NCBI GenBank assembly: GCA_045866275.1
Contig: BAAFRX010000008.1
Span: forward strand, 1 to 64,000
From: Sideroxyarcus sp045866275
Lineage (GTDB): Bacteria > Pseudomonadota > Gammaproteobacteria > Burkholderiales > Gallionellaceae
Length of the DNA stretch: 64,000 bases
Reading direction: 5' to 3'
In this document: positions 47,234-56,950 of the stretch, one piece after another
Layout: every line of letters starts with the position of its first letter
Position numbering within the stretch: position 1 is the stretch's first letter
Made by a program: the position numbers and the translations under genes
The notes under the pieces: generated by a model
Seen by the model: only the letters and a program-made list of their open reading frames with translations
What the model was told of the DNA's origin: nothing
Databases searched by the model: none

Positions 47234-48083
47234 GGTCGTTCTCCCCGGTCAGGGCAAAGGCGGCGTAGCCCACCACGCTGTCATGCGGACCGGCGGTGTC
47301 GCCGGAGTTGCGCAGGTCGAGCAAGTGCGGCACCAGATGATGCCGGCGCGCGGCCAGCAGCAGTCCGTTGACCGGCGTTGCGCCGCAGGCTTGCTGATGC
47401 GAGGGAACCGGATGCAGGTGCAGGATTTCGTCCGCCGTCGCGCGGTCGATCCGCTGCGCCACTTCGGCGGGCAGGTAGTGCGACAGGTCGGAGCTGATGA
47501 CGATCAGGGTTTCCGCTCCGCCCCAGACCTGCTCCAGCACGGCTGCGACTTCCCCGGCCGTGGCCTCTCCCACCGCGAGCGGGACGAGGGTGAAATCCTG
47601 CAGCACGGTCTGCAGGAAAGGCAGTTGCACTTCGAGCGAATGTTCCTGCGCATGCACCGCGTCACTCACCACCACCTGCGGCAAGCGCGCCAGTTCACGC
47701 ATCGCGCCGGTATCCAGTTTGATTTCGCCCAAGGGTGTAGTGAAGGTTGTTGCAGCGGGCAGTGCCAAGCCGCTCACCGCGACGCGGTGGGTCGGCCCCA
47801 GCAACACCACGCGCCGGATGCGTGCGGCGATCGGGCGCAGTGTGGCGTAGGCGGAAGCCGCGATGGCGCCGGAATACATATAACCGGCATGCGGCACGAT
47901 CAGCGCCTTAACACGAAACTCGCGCAGCAATCCGCCCGCCCCCTCTCCCTCCGGGAGAGGGTTGGGGTGAGGGAAACGGACTGGTTTCACTGCCTCCAGA
48001 AAATGGCGCAGTTCAAGTGTGAGCCGCCCGGGATCGGCGGGGTAGAAAGAACCGGCAACGGCAGGTGGACGATTGGCGGACAT
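47223..48083 (-). CDS. amrB: AmmeMemoRadiSam system protein B (MEMO1-like) with a repeat-encoded loop
   Basis: MEMO family protein (286 aa). The metal-site residues known from human MEMO1 can be placed: His in HAGYMYSG, His in GPTHRV, His in SSDLSHYL and Cys in QACGATP. Residues just before the first His include PHPNPLPEGEG, which is the translation of a dispersed CCCTCTCCC-type hairpin repeat; homologues have a shorter stretch here. First gene of the three-gene minus-strand operon. Confidence 0.9.
   Translation of the reverse strand: MSANRPPAVAGSFYPADPGRLTLELRHFLEAVKPVRFPHPNPLPEGEGAGGLLREFRVKALIVPHAGYMYSGAIAASAYATLRPIAARIRRVVLLGPTHRVAVSGLALPAATTFTTPLGEIKLDTGAMRELARLPQVVVSDAVHAQEHSLEVQLPFLQTVLQDFTLVPLAVGEATAGEVAAVLEQVWGGAETLIVISSDLSHYLPAEVAQRIDRATADEILHLHPVPSHQQACGATPVNGLLLAARRHHLVPHLLDLRNSGDTAGPHDSVVGYAAFALTGENDHVH
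47941..47973. repeat. CCCTCTCCC-type hairpin repeat inside amrB
   Basis: Arms CCCTCTCCC and GGGAGAGGG face each other around TCC, followed by TTGGGGTGAGGG. On the minus strand it is read in frame as PHPNPLPEGEG. The same repeat, with the same reading frame, is at 60821-60853. Elements of this sequence are dispersed in many proteobacterial genomes. Confidence 0.85.
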
Positions 48084-48156
48084 GATGCGCTCCCTCGATT
48101 GGGTGCTGGCTATATGAGGGAGGGTGTGCGCAAATCAAGGCCGCCGCAATACGGAG

Positions 48157-49140
48157 CTATCCCAGCAGATGCTTCACCATCTCGCGCTCGCCCAGCAGTT
48201 CCTGATAGCTTTCCTGCATGTGCCGCTTGCCTGTTTCGCTGATGGATAGCCCCGGCACGATGGTGTAGTGGCCATTGCGGCAGGTGACGGGGAAACCGTA
48301 CATCACGCCTTCCGGAATTCCGTAACTGCCGTCGGACGGCACGCTCATGGTGACCCAGTCGTTGTGGTGCGAGCGCAGCAGCCAGTCGTGCACGTGGCTG
48401 ATCGCGGCATTGGCGGCACTTGCGGCACTGCTCAAGCCGCGCGCCTCGATCACCGCAGCGCCGCGTTTCTGCACGGTCGGGATGAAGGTGTTTTCGATCC
48501 AGTCCTGATCCTGCAGGACTTCCAGCACCTTGCGCCCGCGAATCTCGCAGTGCGACAGGTCGGGATATTGCGTGCCGGAATGGTTGCCCCACACCACCAT
48601 TTTCTTGATGTCCTGAATCGGCTGGAACAGTTTCAGCGCAACCTGCGCGATGGCGCGGTTATGGTCGAGGCGCATCATCGCGGTGAAGTTGCGCGGGTCG
48701 AGATCGGGGGCGTTCTTCATGCAGATGAGCGCGTTGGTGTTGGCCGGGTTGCCGACCACCAGCACTTTCACTTCGCGCGAGGCGACCTCGTTCAGGATGC
48801 GCCCCTGTTCGGTGAAGATGGCGCCATTCGCCTGCAGCAGATCCTTGCGCTCCATGCCCTTGCCGCGCGGCCGCGCGCCGACCAGGATGACTACCTCCGC
48901 ATCGCGGAAAGCCACGCGCGGGTCGTCGGTGGTGATGACCTGCTGCAGCATGGGAAACACGCAATCTTCGAGTTCCATCGCCACGCCGCGCAGCACCTGC
49001 TGCGCCGGGGGGATGTCCAGCAATTGCAGAATGATCGGTTGTTCGCGCCCCAGCATGTCGCCGTTGGCGATGCGGAATAGCATGTTGTAACCGATCTGTC
49101 CTGCCGCGCCGGTGATCGCCACTCGGATGGGAGCTTTCAT
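48157..49140 (-). CDS. mdh: Malate dehydrogenase
   Basis: NAD-dependent TCA enzyme (327 aa) of the cytosolic-type group. VAITGAAGQIGYNMLFRIANGDMLG opens the Rossmann fold, substrate arginines are in GARPRGKGMERKDLL, and the catalytic His is in VVWGNHSGTQYPD. Divergent from the sdh genes across a 178-bp gap, so both directions of the TCA cluster probably start there. Confidence 0.96.
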   Translation of the reverse strand: MKAPIRVAITGAAGQIGYNMLFRIANGDMLGREQPIILQLLDIPPAQQVLRGVAMELEDCVFPMLQQVITTDDPRVAFRDAEVVILVGARPRGKGMERKDLLQANGAIFTEQGRILNEVASREVKVLVVGNPANTNALICMKNAPDLDPRNFTAMMRLDHNRAIAQVALKLFQPIQDIKKMVVWGNHSGTQYPDLSHCEIRGRKVLEVLQDQDWIENTFIPTVQKRGAAVIEARGLSSAASAANAAISHVHDWLLRSHHNDWVTMSVPSDGSYGIPEGVMYGFPVTCRNGHYTIVPGLSISETGKRHMQESYQELLGEREMVKHLLG

Positions 49141-49318
49141 AGTGTCCTCACTTTGAAGTTGTCAAAAAAATCAAGCCGCACAGAGTATAGCCAGAAGCAG
49201 TATTGGAAACGCAACAACCGATTATTAAATTCCGGCTGCATCATATTCCTTTCGCTTTTCACTCGCCATGCACGGGTGTAGGATTGCGCAATCCGATTTT
49301 AGTGCGAGATAGAAAGCG
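49141..49318. promoter_or_regulatory. Divergent promoter region, mdh and sdhCDAB
   Basis: The gap separates two divergent TCA operons and must hold start signals for both. It is AT-richer than its surroundings. I see no operator I can name, and no box close enough to consensus to place confidently. Confidence 0.5.
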
Positions 49319-49693
49319 ATGAATAAACCCCGTCCGAAGCATCTCGACTTGATCAGAATCAAGTTGCCCCTTCCCGGTTTTGTTTCCATCCTGCATCGCG
49401 CCTCCGGCGCGTTGCTGTTTCTGGCGCTGCCCTTGTTGCTGGCCGCATTCGACCAGAGCCTGCGCTCGATCGAGACCTATACCTCGCTGACCGAGTTCCT
49501 TGCGCATCCGCTGGCCAAGCTTTGCGTGCTCGGTGCGGCGTGGGCGCTGCTGCACCATTTCTGCGCCGGCCTGCGCTATCTTGCCCTTGACCTGCATCTG
49601 CTGCACGGGCTGGCGGGCGCCCGCGCCAGCAGCAAGTGGGTGCTGGCCGTGAGTTTGCTGTTGACTGTCCTGGTGGGAGTGAAATTATGGTGA
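49319..49693 (+). CDS. sdhC: Succinate dehydrogenase cytochrome b556 subunit
   Basis: Membrane subunit (124 aa) of complex II. RPKHLDLIRIKLPLPGFVSILHRASGALLFLALPLLL contains the quinone-site Ser/Arg region (SILHRASG); the heme-ligand His is in LLHHFCAGLRYL. Three helices. First gene of the sdh operon, overlapping sdhD by 7 bp. Confidence 0.93.
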   Translation: MNKPRPKHLDLIRIKLPLPGFVSILHRASGALLFLALPLLLAAFDQSLRSIETYTSLTEFLAHPLAKLCVLGAAWALLHHFCAGLRYLALDLHLLHGLAGARASSKWVLAVSLLLTVLVGVKLW

Positions 49694-50034
49694 ACCGTAT
49701 TGTCACCGGCGCGCATTTCGGCCTGCGCGACTGGTTGGTGCAGCGGGTGACCGCCGTGGTGATGGCGCTGTACATGCTGGCCCTTGCCGGCGTCTTGCTG
49801 TGGCAGCCGTCCTTCGGCTATGACACCTGGAGCGAGCTGTTTTCCGGCAATGTCATGCGCAGTCTTTCCCTGCTGTTCCTGTTGAGCGTGTTCTACCACG
49901 CGTGGATCGGCGTGCGCGATATCGTGATGGACTATGTGAAACCCGCGGGCATCCGCCTCGTGATTCATGTGCTGGTGATCCTTGCACTGCTGCTTTATAC
50001 GATCTGGTCGGTACAAATTCTGTGGGGACTCTAA
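49687..50034 (+). CDS. sdhD: Succinate dehydrogenase membrane anchor subunit
   Basis: Second membrane anchor (115 aa) with three helices. GLRDWLVQRVTAVVMALYMLAL is the family start, and the heme-ligand region reads FYHAWIGVRDIVMDYVKP. With SdhC it binds ubiquinone and heme b. Start overlaps the sdhC stop; sdhA follows directly. Confidence 0.92.
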   Translation: MVNRIVTGAHFGLRDWLVQRVTAVVMALYMLALAGVLLWQPSFGYDTWSELFSGNVMRSLSLLFLLSVFYHAWIGVRDIVMDYVKPAGIRLVIHVLVILALLLYTIWSVQILWGL

Positions 50035-51798
50035 ATGTCAGTCAGCAAAAGAACGTTTGATGTGGTGGTGGTGGGCGCGGGCGGCGCCGGCATGCGCGCG
50101 GCGCTGACCCTGTCCGAAGCAGGTCTGAAAGTTGCCGTGCTGTCCAAGGTCTTTCCGACCCGGTCGCACACGGTGGCGGCGCAGGGCGGGATCGCCGCCT
50201 CGCTCGGCAACGTCAACGAAGACAACTGGCACTGGCACATGTACGACACGGTGAAGGGTTCGGACTACCTCGGCGACCAGGATGCGATCGAATACATGTG
50301 CCGTGCCGCCCCCGAGGTCGTGTATGAACTGGAACATTTCGGCATGCCGTTCGACCGCCTGGACAGCGGCAAGATCTACCAGCGCCCGTTCGGCGGGCAC
50401 ATGCAGGATTACGGCAAGAACCCGGTGCCGCGGGCCTGTGCCGCCGCCGACCGCACCGGTCACGCGCTGCTGCACACGCTGTACCAACAGAACGTCAAAG
50501 CCAACACCAATTTCTTCGTCGAGTGGATGGCGCTGGATCTGATCCGCGACGAGGACGGCGATGTGCTGGGCGTGGTGGCGATGGAGATCGAGACTTCCGA
50601 AGTGATGATTCTGCAGGCGCGCGCCACGCTGTTCGCCACCGGCGGCGCGGGGCGCATCTTTCAGGCCAGCACCAATGCCTATATCAACACCGGCGACGGC
50701 CTCGGCATGGCGGCACGCGCCGGCATCCCGCTGGAAGACATGGAGTTCTTCCAGTTCCACCCGACCGGCGTGTACGGCGCGGGGGTGCTCATCACCGAAG
50801 GCGTGCGCGGCGAGGGCGGCTATCTGCTGAACAAGGATGGCGAACGCTTCATGCCGCGCTACGCGCCTTCCGCCAAGGACCTCGCCAGCCGCGATGTGGT
50901 GTCGCGCGCGATGGCGACCGAGATCAAGGAAGGCCGCGGCTGCGGCCCCAACGCGGACCATATCCTGCTGAAACTGGATCACCTCGGTGACGAGGTGATC
51001 CGCCACCGACTGCCCGGTATCCGCGACATCGCCCTCAAGTTTGCCCATGTCGATCCGGCTAAGGCGCCGATCCCGGTGGTGCCGACCGCGCATTACATGA
51101 TGGGCGGCATTCCGACCAATTATCACGGCCAGGTGGTGGCGCCGCACGGCACCGCACCGGAAGACGTGGTGCAGGGTTTTTATGCGGTGGGCGAATGCGC
51201 CTGCGTTTCGGTGCACGGCGGCAACCGCCTCGGTTGCAATTCCTTGCTCGACCTGATTGTGTTCGGGCGTTCGGCGGCGCGGCAGATCATCGAAGACCTA
51301 AAGAACAATCCGAATCCGAAGCCGCTGCCCGCCAATGCGGCGGAGCGGCCGCTGGCGCGTTTGGCGCGCCTGGAAAACCAGAAGAGCGGCGAGTCCGTGG
51401 CCGAGGTCGGCACCGCGATGCGCACGGTGATGCAGACCCACTGCGGGGTGTTCCGTTTTCCCGATCTGATGGCGGAAGGGGTGAGCAAGATTCGCGAGGT
51501 GGCGGAGCGCGTGCGTCATACCGAGATCAAGGACAAGAGCAAGGTTTTCAACACGGCGCGGGTCGAGGCGCTGGAACTGGATAACCTGATCGAGGTGGCG
51601 CAGGCCACCATGACGGCCGCCGAAGCGCGCAAGGAAAGCCGCGGCGCCCACGCGCGCGCCGATTTCCCCGAGCGCGACGACAAAAACTGGTTGAAACATT
51701 CGTTGTATTACAGCGAAGGCTATCGCCTCGATTACAAGCCGGTGCGGCTGAAGCCGCTGACGGTCGAGACCTTCCCGCTTAAAGCCCGCGTGTACTAG
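50035..51798 (+). CDS. sdhA: Succinate dehydrogenase flavoprotein subunit
   Basis: FAD-containing catalytic subunit (587 aa). The dinucleotide fold VVVVGAGGAGMRAAL is at the N-terminus, the covalent FAD histidine is in RSHTVAAQGGIAA, and substrate residues lie in FHPTGVYGAG and HYMMGGIPTN. It oxidises succinate to fumarate at the inner face of the membrane. Starts directly after the sdhD stop. Confidence 0.97.
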   Translation: MSVSKRTFDVVVVGAGGAGMRAALTLSEAGLKVAVLSKVFPTRSHTVAAQGGIAASLGNVNEDNWHWHMYDTVKGSDYLGDQDAIEYMCRAAPEVVYELEHFGMPFDRLDSGKIYQRPFGGHMQDYGKNPVPRACAAADRTGHALLHTLYQQNVKANTNFFVEWMALDLIRDEDGDVLGVVAMEIETSEVMILQARATLFATGGAGRIFQASTNAYINTGDGLGMAARAGIPLEDMEFFQFHPTGVYGAGVLITEGVRGEGGYLLNKDGERFMPRYAPSAKDLASRDVVSRAMATEIKEGRGCGPNADHILLKLDHLGDEVIRHRLPGIRDIALKFAHVDPAKAPIPVVPTAHYMMGGIPTNYHGQVVAPHGTAPEDVVQGFYAVGECACVSVHGGNRLGCNSLLDLIVFGRSAARQIIEDLKNNPNPKPLPANAAERPLARLARLENQKSGESVAEVGTAMRTVMQTHCGVFRFPDLMAEGVSKIREVAERVRHTEIKDKSKVFNTARVEALELDNLIEVAQATMTAAEARKESRGAHARADFPERDDKNWLKHSLYYSEGYRLDYKPVRLKPLTVETFPLKARVY

Positions 51799-51808
51799 GA
51801 GCGACGAG

Positions 51809-52504
51809 ATGAAATTTAGAATCTACCGCTACAACCCGGAGACGGACACGGCGCCCTACATGCAGGACTACGAGCTTGATCTGCAGGCCGGCGATGCCAT
51901 GCTGTTGGATGCGCTGATGATGTTGCGGCAGCAGGACGACAGCCTCGGCTTCCGCAAATCCTGCCGCGAGGGGGTGTGCGGCTCGGATGCGATGAACATC
52001 AACGGACGCAACGGTCTGGCTTGCATCACGCCGCTGTCATCGCTCAAGCAACCGATCGAATTGCGTCCCTTGCCGGGACTGCCGGTGATCCGCGATCTGA
52101 TCGTCGATATGACGCAGTTCTTCAAACAGTACCATTCGATCAAGCCCTATCTCATCAACAGCGATCCGCCGCCGGAGACCGAACGCCTGCAATCGCCCAA
52201 GGACCGGGCGGAGCTCGACGGTTTGTATGAATGCATCCTGTGTGGCTGCTGCACCACAGCCTGCCCCTCGTTCTGGTGGAACCCGGACAAGTTTGTCGGC
52301 CCCTCGGGCCTGTTGCAGGCTTACCGCTTCCTCGCCGATACCCGCGACCAGGCGACCGCCGAGCGTCTGGATAATCTGGAAGACCCGTATCGTCTGTTCC
52401 GTTGTCATACCATCATGAACTGCGTCGATGTCTGTCCGAAGGAACTGAATCCAACGGAGGCGATCGGCAAGATCAAGGACATGATGGTGAAGCGCGTGGT
52501 ATGA
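51809..52504 (+). CDS. sdhB: Succinate dehydrogenase iron-sulfur subunit
   Basis: Electron-transfer subunit (231 aa) with three clusters. The 2Fe-2S site is CREGVCGSDAMNINGRNGLAC, split as in E. coli with Asp in place of one Cys. The 4Fe-4S and 3Fe-4S ligands are CILCGCCTTACP and CHTIMNCVDVCP. Overlaps sdhE by 4 bp. Confidence 0.97.
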   Translation: MKFRIYRYNPETDTAPYMQDYELDLQAGDAMLLDALMMLRQQDDSLGFRKSCREGVCGSDAMNINGRNGLACITPLSSLKQPIELRPLPGLPVIRDLIVDMTQFFKQYHSIKPYLINSDPPPETERLQSPKDRAELDGLYECILCGCCTTACPSFWWNPDKFVGPSGLLQAYRFLADTRDQATAERLDNLEDPYRLFRCHTIMNCVDVCPKELNPTEAIGKIKDMMVKRVV

Positions 52505-52749
52505 GTATCGAAGATCCGGTTTATCTGCAGCGCGTGCGCTGGCGTTGCCGGCGCGGTCTGCTGGAACTTGATATTGTGCTGGGCCGCTTCATCGACCAGC
52601 ATTACCCGTCACTGAACGAGGTGCAGCGCCTCGCGTTCGACGAATTGCTCGATTTGCCGGATACCGAGTTCTGGGATCTGATCAGGGGTAACAAGGAACC
52701 GATACATCCGCAACAGCGGGCCGTATTGGAATGTCTGCAGAAAGTTTGA
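52501..52749 (+). CDS. sdhE: FAD assembly factor SdhE
   Basis: Small helical protein (82 aa) that helps attach FAD to SdhA. The signature RRGLLELDIVLGRF (RGxxELD) is near residue 19, and FDELLDLPDTEFWDLI follows. ATG overlaps the sdhB stop. The position between sdhB and gltA is usual in betaproteobacteria. Confidence 0.93.
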   Translation: MSIEDPVYLQRVRWRCRRGLLELDIVLGRFIDQHYPSLNEVQRLAFDELLDLPDTEFWDLIRGNKEPIHPQQRAVLECLQKV

Positions 52750-52767
52750 TTGAGTCGAGGTGGAAAA

Positions 52768-54057
52768 ATGGAAAGCAAACGCAGCGCAACACTGACCCTG
52801 GATGATGGACGCAAGATCGAATTGCCCATCCTTTCCGGCACCCTGGGTCCGGATGTCATCGATATCCGGGCGCTGGGCAAACTTGGGGTGTTCACCTACG
52901 ATCCGGCCTTTTTTGCCACGTCCAGTTGCACCTCTGAAATCACGTTCATCGATGGCGATGCGGGCCTGCTTTATTACCGTGGTTACCCGATCGAACAGTT
53001 GGCGGAGCAATCGGATTTTCTGGAGGTTTGCTACCTGCTGCTGAACGGAGAATTGCCTGACGTGCAGCAAAAATCCGAGTTTGTTTCGAGCATCACGCAT
53101 CACACCATGGTGCACGATCAGCTGGCAAAGTTTTTCAGCGGCTTCCGCCGTGACGCCCATCCCATGGCGGTGATGGTTGGCGTGGTGGGTGCGCTGTCCG
53201 CCTTCTATCACGACTCGCTCGACATCAACAATCCGAAACATCGTGAAATCTCCGCCCGCCGTCTGCTGGCAAAAGTCCCGACCATCGCTGCGATGGCGCA
53301 CAAGTACTACGTTGGGGAGCCGTTCATCTATCCCAAGAACAAGTTCAGTTTCGTCGAGAATCTGATGTACATGATGTTTGCCACACCGGCGGAGGACTAT
53401 GTGCCGAACCCGGTGCTGGTTCGCGCGCTGGAGCGTATCCTCATCCTGCATGCAGACCACGAACAGAATGCGTCGACTTCGACGGTGCGCCTGGCCGGTT
53501 CCAGCGGCGCCAATCCTTTCGCCTGTATTGCCTCCGGCATCGCGGCATTGTGGGGGCCGGCGCACGGTGGAGCCAACGAGGCGGCGCTGAAAATGCTGGA
53601 AGAGATCGGCGACCCGGCGCGGGTACCGGAGTATGTGCAGGGCGTGAAGGACAAGAAATATCGCCTGATGGGTTTCGGTCACCGCGTCTATAAAAACATG
53701 GACCCGCGCGCCAATGTGATGCGCCAGACCTGCTACGAGGTGCTGAAGGAAATGAAGCTGGAGAACGATCCATTGTTCCAGCTGGCGATGACCCTGGAAA
53801 AAACCGCGCTGGCCGATCCCTATTTCATCGAGCGCAAACTGTATCCTAACGTGGATTTCTACTCCGGTATCGTGCTGCGCGCGCTGGGCATCCCGACCAA
53901 TATGTTCACGGTCATCTTCGCCGTCGCGCGCACCATCGGCTGGGTGTCGCAATGGAACGAGATGATCGCCGATACGGAGCAGAAAATCGGCCGCCCGCGC
54001 CAGTTGTACCGCGGTGCGGTACGGCGCGATTTTGTGCCGCTGGATAAACGTTCCTGA
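52768..54057 (+). CDS. gltA: Citrate synthase
   Basis: Type II (hexameric) citrate synthase (429 aa). Active-site residues are in LHADHEQNASTSTVRL, GFGHRVYKNMDPRA and the final histidine/arginine region. A GAGGTGG ribosome site precedes ATG 52768; a TTG at 52750 would add six residues. Condenses acetyl-CoA, including that from beta-oxidation in this window, with oxaloacetate. Confidence 0.97.
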   Translation: MESKRSATLTLDDGRKIELPILSGTLGPDVIDIRALGKLGVFTYDPAFFATSSCTSEITFIDGDAGLLYYRGYPIEQLAEQSDFLEVCYLLLNGELPDVQQKSEFVSSITHHTMVHDQLAKFFSGFRRDAHPMAVMVGVVGALSAFYHDSLDINNPKHREISARRLLAKVPTIAAMAHKYYVGEPFIYPKNKFSFVENLMYMMFATPAEDYVPNPVLVRALERILILHADHEQNASTSTVRLAGSSGANPFACIASGIAALWGPAHGGANEAALKMLEEIGDPARVPEYVQGVKDKKYRLMGFGHRVYKNMDPRANVMRQTCYEVLKEMKLENDPLFQLAMTLEKTALADPYFIERKLYPNVDFYSGIVLRALGIPTNMFTVIFAVARTIGWVSQWNEMIADTEQKIGRPRQLYRGAVRRDFVPLDKRS

Positions 54058-54070
54058 ACGGGGCAACACC

Positions 54071-56950
54071 ATGAACGCCCCGGATGAAAAAAATTATCTG
54101 CAGGCGATGCGGGATTCTTCCGCCCTGTTCGGCGGCAACAACGCGTTCGTCGAAAGCCTGTATGAAGATTACCTGAACGATGCCGGCAGCGTGCCGCCCG
54201 CATGGCGCACCCTGTTCGACCGGTTGCAGGCCGCCGGTAACGGGCCGGACGTGGCGCACTCGCCGATCCGCCGGCACTTTCTGCAGACTGCAGCCGTGCC
54301 TGTCGCCGTCGCGCCCTCCGCGGCAATTGCCGACGAGATGCGCAAACAGGCATCCGTCCTGCAGCTGATCAATGCCCACCGCTTTCTCGGTTTGCGGGTG
54401 GCCGACCTTGATCCCCTGAAGCGCAATCCGCCGCCTGAAGTGGTCGAACTGAATCCCGCCTATTACGACCTGACCGAGGCCGACATGGACCACAAGTTCA
54501 ATACCGGTTCGCTCGTCGGCGGCGAACGCATGACGCTGCGCGAGATATTGCAGCGGCTGCGCCGCATCTATTGCAGCACCATCGGTGCCGAATACATGTA
54601 CATCAGCAGTGTGCCGCAGAAACGCTGGATTCAGGCGCGCCTGGAGGGGGCGGGCGGGGTGATCGCTTATCCTGCGGATACCCGGAAACGCATCCTGGAG
54701 CGCCTGACGGCGGCGGAGGGGTTGGAGCGTTACCTGCACACCAAATATGTCGGGCAGAAACGCTTCTCCCTCGAAGGCGGCGACACCCTGATCCCGCTGC
54801 TCGACCACCTGCTGCAACGAGCCGGCGCGCAGGGCGTAAAAGAGACCGTGATCGGCATGGCTCACCGCGGACGCCTGAACGTGTTGGTCAACACCCTGGG
54901 CAAATTGCCGAGCGAACTGTTTTCTGAATTCGAGGGGATACACAAGGAACATCTCGGCTCGGGCGATGTGAAGTATCACCAGGGATTTTCCTCCGACATC
55001 GACACGCCGGGAGGCGCGATGCACCTCACGCTGGCCTTCAATCCCTCCCATCTGGAGATTGCCAATCCGGTGGTGGAAGGCTCCGTGCGCGCACGCCAGC
55101 ATCGCCGCCGCGATCTGAAAGGCAAGCAGGTCATGCCGGTTCTGCTGCACGGCGATGCGGCATTCGCCGGCCAGGGCGTCAATCAGGAAACCCTCAATCT
55201 GGCACAGACCCGTGGGTTTCGCACCGGCGGCACGGTCCACATCGTGGTCAACAACCAGATCGGTTTCACCACTTCTGACCTGCGCGATGCCCGTTCGTCG
55301 AATTACTGCACCGATGTGGCAAAGATGATCGAGGCGCCGATTTTCCATGTCAATGCGGACGATCCGGAAGCCGTGCTGCGGATAACGGAGATCGCGCTCG
55401 ACTACCGCATGCAGTTCGGCAAGGATGTCGTGATCGACATGGTGTGCTTCCGCAAGTTGGGACACAACGAACAGGACGAGCCTCTGGTAACCCAACCCCT
55501 GATGTACCGCAAGGTCAATCAGCACCCGGGCACCCGCGCGCTGTATGCGCAGCGCCTGGTGGACCAGGGTGTGTTGAGCGCGGATGAAGCGCAGGCCAAG
55601 ATCAAGGCTTACCATGCCGCGCTGGACGAGGGGCGCAACCCCGTACAGCCGGTGCTGACCGACTTCAAACACGAGTTTGCCGTGAGCTGGTCGAAATATC
55701 GTGGCGATATTTCGTGGACGATGCCGGCGGATACGCGTTTGTCGCTGGCGCGCCTGCAAAAACTGGCGCAGCGCCTGACGGAGGTGCCGCCGAATTTCAA
55801 GCTGCATTCGCGGGTGGAAAAGATCATTGCGGATCGTCGGGCGATGGGGAACGGCGAACTGGCGCTGGACTGGGGGATGGCGGAGAACCTGGCCTACGCC
55901 AGCCTGCTGACCGAGGGCTATCCGGTGCGCCTGTCCGGCGAGGATTGCGGGCGCGGCACTTTCTTCCACCGCCACGCGGTATGGCACGACCAGCAGCGGC
56001 AGCAATGGGACAAGGATGACTACATCCCGCTACAGCACCTCGCCGATGACCAGGCCGATTTCGCGGTGATCGACTCCATTCTGTCGGAAGAGGCGGTGCT
56101 GGGATTCGAGTATGGCTATGCCACGGCCGAGCCGGACGGCTTGACCCTGTGGGAAGCGCAGTTCGGCGATTTTGCCAACGGGGCACAAGTTGTCATCGAC
56201 CAGTTCATCGCCTCGGGCGAAGCCAAATGGGGGCGGTTGTGCGGCCTGGTGCTGCTGCTGCCGCACGGCTACGAAGGGCAAGGGCCGGAACACTCCTCCG
56301 GTCGGATCGAGCGCTATCTGCAACTGTGTGCCGACTACAACATCCAGGTTTGTGTGCCATCGAACGCGGCGCAGATTTTTCATCTGTTGCGCCGCCAGAT
56401 GCTGCGCCCGTTCCGCAAACCGCTGATCGTCTTTACGCCCAAGAGCCTGCTGCGCAGCAAGGATGCCTCATCGCCGTTCAGCGATTTCACAGAGGGCGTG
56501 TTTCAGCCGGTCATTGCCGACATCGACCGCCTGGACAACGACAGGGTGCGCCGCATCATCGCCTGCAGCGGCAAGGTGTATTACGACCTGCTCAAGGCGC
56601 GGCGCGAACGCGGCATCGCCGATATGGCGATCATCCGGCTGGAGCAGTTGTATCCTTTTCCGCATGATGATTTTGCCGCACAGATCGCGGCCTATCCGCA
56701 GGCAAGCGAAGTGGTGTGGTGCCAGGAAGAGCCGGGCAATCAGGGCGCGTGGCATCGCATCCAGCATTATCTGTTGCGCCATTTGCGCCCGGGCATGCGC
56801 TTGGGATACGCGCTGCGCCCGTCGTCAGCGTCGCCGGCCGCAGGCTACCTGTCTGTCCACGTGGAGCAGCAAAAAGCGGTGATCGAAGCGGCTTTCCGCC
56901 CCGATCTCGATATCAAGAACCGACCAGGAGTCCGCCATGAGCATCATTGA
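54071..56950 (+). CDS. sucA: 2-oxoglutarate dehydrogenase E1 component
   Basis: Thiamine-diphosphate enzyme (959 aa) that decarboxylates 2-oxoglutarate. The N-terminal SALFGGNNAFVESLYEDYL peptide binds E2; GMAHRGRLNVLVNTLGK, HYHQGFS-type KYHQGFSSDI, and FNPSHLEIANPVVEG form the ThDP and substrate site. ATG 54071 starts 13 bp after gltA. Its end overlaps sucB by 14 bp. Confidence 0.97.
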   Translation: MNAPDEKNYLQAMRDSSALFGGNNAFVESLYEDYLNDAGSVPPAWRTLFDRLQAAGNGPDVAHSPIRRHFLQTAAVPVAVAPSAAIADEMRKQASVLQLINAHRFLGLRVADLDPLKRNPPPEVVELNPAYYDLTEADMDHKFNTGSLVGGERMTLREILQRLRRIYCSTIGAEYMYISSVPQKRWIQARLEGAGGVIAYPADTRKRILERLTAAEGLERYLHTKYVGQKRFSLEGGDTLIPLLDHLLQRAGAQGVKETVIGMAHRGRLNVLVNTLGKLPSELFSEFEGIHKEHLGSGDVKYHQGFSSDIDTPGGAMHLTLAFNPSHLEIANPVVEGSVRARQHRRRDLKGKQVMPVLLHGDAAFAGQGVNQETLNLAQTRGFRTGGTVHIVVNNQIGFTTSDLRDARSSNYCTDVAKMIEAPIFHVNADDPEAVLRITEIALDYRMQFGKDVVIDMVCFRKLGHNEQDEPLVTQPLMYRKVNQHPGTRALYAQRLVDQGVLSADEAQAKIKAYHAALDEGRNPVQPVLTDFKHEFAVSWSKYRGDISWTMPADTRLSLARLQKLAQRLTEVPPNFKLHSRVEKIIADRRAMGNGELALDWGMAENLAYASLLTEGYPVRLSGEDCGRGTFFHRHAVWHDQQRQQWDKDDYIPLQHLADDQADFAVIDSILSEEAVLGFEYGYATAEPDGLTLWEAQFGDFANGAQVVIDQFIASGEAKWGRLCGLVLLLPHGYEGQGPEHSSGRIERYLQLCADYNIQVCVPSNAAQIFHLLRRQMLRPFRKPLIVFTPKSLLRSKDASSPFSDFTEGVFQPVIADIDRLDNDRVRRIIACSGKVYYDLLKARRERGIADMAIIRLEQLYPFPHDDFAAQIAAYPQASEVVWCQEEPGNQGAWHRIQHYLLRHLRPGMRLGYALRPSSASPAAGYLSVHVEQQKAVIEAAFRPDLDIKNRPGVRHEHH

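Noticed and set aside
54058..54070. sucA RNA motif upstream of sucA
   Set aside because: Only 13 bp separate gltA and sucA, which leaves no room for that element.
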